Assembly: GCA_023391315.1 (NCBI GenBank)
Contig: JAEWBD010000335.1
Location: 1 to 23,238 of the forward strand
DNA from: Bacteroidota bacterium
GTDB lineage: Bacteria; Bacteroidota; Bacteroidia; Chitinophagales; Chitinophagaceae
DNA: 23,238 nt
Direction: 5' to 3'
A model generated the notes under the pieces. That model made no database searches, was not told where the DNA came from, and worked only from the letters and a program-made list of their open reading frames with translations. The position numbers and the translations under genes were made by a program. This document shows positions 21,629 through 23,238 of the stretch, piece after piece (positions within the stretch are counted from its first letter, which is position 1; each line of letters begins with the position of its first letter).

Positions 21629-23238
21629 ATGCTCAAAAACTATTTAAAAACCGCCTGGCGAACCATTTCGCACAACAAAATTTATTCAGCCATAAACATA
21701 CTTGGCTTAACGATAGGTTTATGCGCTTGCATGCTGGTGGCTACTGTTGTGCTGGATGATTTGTCGTATGATAAACAATGGAGCCGGAGCAACGACCTCT
21801 ACCGCATTATTTCAATAAATAAAATGGGCGATGGATTGTATGACCGCTCTTCATCCTCTTTAACAGGGCTGGTAACGGCATTAAAAAATAACTTTCCTGA
21901 AGTGGAAGCCGCCGCAGGTATCAGGAATACAGATACAAGATTAAAGCTTGATAACAGTGATGCAAACGGCATTGAAGTAACCGCATTATCAGCCGACACT
22001 ACTGTATGGCAAATGCTGGACCTACATGTGCTTTCCGGCAACCCGCGGCAATACATTGCCGGCGACAACAGGAACCTGATCATCACCGAAAGCTTCCGCA
22101 AAAAATTCTTTCCACATGAAGACCCTGTTGGCAAAATCGTTTACAGCGTGCCGGTATATTCCGACAAGCCAAGCCCTTATATTATTACCGGCGTAATTAA
22201 AGATTTGCCTGCCAATTCTGTTATGCGTGCTAATGCAATTGTTGTAGTTAAACCCCGTAACGATGAATTATTGAAAGAGCAATACGGCACTTTTTCTGAA
22301 AACTATATTTTATTAAAGCCAGGCACAAACATTAAGCAATTCACCGCTAAAGTAAACAAGTGGTATGCAGGTTTTGTAACCGTTAAAAAACCCTACCAGT
22401 TCGAGTTTCAGGCCATACAAAATATTTACCTGCATTCAGATTTTTCAGGCTACCAGGCCATAAAAGGCGATTATAAAAACATCTACATTCTTTCAGGCGT
22501 GGCTATTTTATTATTGGTAATTGCCTGCGTGAATTTTGTGAACCTAAGCACCGCAAGGGCATTGCAGCGTTTAAAGGAAACCGGTGTAAGAAAAATATTA
22601 GGCGCACAGCGTAAGCAACTCGTTTTCCAGTTTCTCACGGAAGCTTTCCTGTACTTTTTAATTGCCACAGCGCTGGCAACTATTATTTACCGGTTATCAT
22701 TGCCTTCGCTTGAACATTTTATCGACCACCATCTTGCACAAACATTCACTGCATCTTATCATTTATTCCTGTATTGTTATGGCGGTGTGTTGCTTGTAAG
22801 TATTATAACAGGCATTTATCCTGCATTGGTTTTATCTGCCTTTAAACCAGCAGCCACTATAAAAGGCGAGTTGCTGAGTAATAGCCGCGGCAGCCAGAAC
22901 ATGGTGAGAAAAAGCCTTGTGGTATTGCAGTTTTCCATGTCTGTTATAGTATTAATTGCTTTGATCGTGGTGCAGCAGCAGGTTTCATTTTTAAAGAATA
23001 AAGATGTGGGTTACGATGCAAAAAACCTCTTAAGCATTGGCCAGGTTTCATGGGCGGGAAAAGGGGAATCATTTAAGAATGAATTGCTGCAAAATCCTGC
23101 TGTGGAAACTGCCAGCATTACTTCATGGTTACCTACTGTAGGCGCTGGTTTCATGAGCTCAGAAGTAGAAAATCCAAGCCATCCCGGCAGTAATATTAAC
23201 GTATGGTATATCAATGGCGATATTGATTTAGATAAAGT
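21629..23238 (+). CDS. FtsX-like ABC transporter permease 9, cut by the window edge
   Basis: From ATG 21629 the frame is open for 536 codons to the right edge with no stop. It begins MLKNYLKTAWRTISHNKIYS, in register with the other permeases. TM1 is about 22-42, and the first periplasmic domain about 45-283 ends in FQAIQNIYLHSDFSG at about 260-274. TM2 is about 285-305, and the first coupling motif reads ETGVRKILG from 317 (threonine at the usual I/V position). TM5 lies about 60 residues before the visible part breaks off in the second periplasmic domain (WYINGDIDLDK). About 250 further residues, including TM6-8 and the second coupling motif, would be expected beyond the window. AAACCATCTT precedes the start by 12 bases, as before permease 8. 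Confidence 0.92.
   Translation, partial: MLKNYLKTAWRTISHNKIYSAINILGLTIGLCACMLVATVVLDDLSYDKQWSRSNDLYRIISINKMGDGLYDRSSSSLTGLVTALKNNFPEVEAAAGIRNTDTRLKLDNSDANGIEVTALSADTTVWQMLDLHVLSGNPRQYIAGDNRNLIITESFRKKFFPHEDPVGKIVYSVPVYSDKPSPYIITGVIKDLPANSVMRANAIVVVKPRNDELLKEQYGTFSENYILLKPGTNIKQFTAKVNKWYAGFVTVKKPYQFEFQAIQNIYLHSDFSGYQAIKGDYKNIYILSGVAILLLVIACVNFVNLSTARALQRLKETGVRKILGAQRKQLVFQFLTEAFLYFLIATALATIIYRLSLPSLEHFIDHHLAQTFTASYHLFLYCYGGVLLVSIITGIYPALVLSAFKPAATIKGELLSNSRGSQNMVRKSLVVLQFSMSVIVLIALIVVQQQVSFLKNKDVGYDAKNLLSIGQVSWAGKGESFKNELLQNPAVETASITSWLPTVGAGFMSSEVENPSHPGSNINVWYINGDIDLDK

Overview
The window comes from a Bacteroidota chromosome, most likely a member of the Chitinophagaceae. This placement is inferred from moderate GC, start codons without Shine-Dalgarno sequences, protein style and a lineage-typical family of long two-part FtsX permeases. 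No marker gene fixes the taxon. Almost everything lies on the + strand and belongs to one ABC-transporter locus of the MacB/LolCDE (type VII, mechanotransmission) kind.

Layout. Bases 1-134 hold the C-terminal end of a periplasmic adaptor (HlyD/MacA-type membrane fusion protein). Bases 136-660 hold a small inverted-repeat-bounded segment carrying a four-helix-bundle (23S rRNA intervening-sequence type) gene on the minus strand, broken by a one-base deletion in an A/T run. Bases 687-1364 encode the only ATPase, with all nucleotide-binding motifs intact. From 1487 to the right edge there are nine consecutive permease genes: eight complete (783-807 codons) and the ninth cut by the window. Each permease is an internal tandem duplication of the MacB fold: TM, periplasmic domain, three TMs, then the same again. 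The last 94 residues of all eight complete proteins align without a gap and all end in NP(V/S)KSLRTE.

How the parts may work together. The adaptor and ATPase resemble the non-permease parts of a MacAB-TolC-like tripartite pump. The permeases carry two coupling motifs of the form E-I/V-G-x-R-K each, so one ATPase could energise nine alternative or combinable membrane subunits that differ mainly in their periplasmic domains. No substrate can be read from the sequence. The permeases fall into at least two subfamilies (genes 1, 2 and 6 versus 3, 4, 5, 7, 8 and 9) that are interleaved, so the array is not a simple recent head-to-tail amplification.

Regulation. A sigma-54-like promoter with an upstream imperfect palindrome precedes permease 4, suggesting an internal transcription start. 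The spacers after permeases 5, 6 and 7 are recognisably homologous to one another. Several dispersed palindromic repeats occur; three begin exactly two bases after a stop codon.
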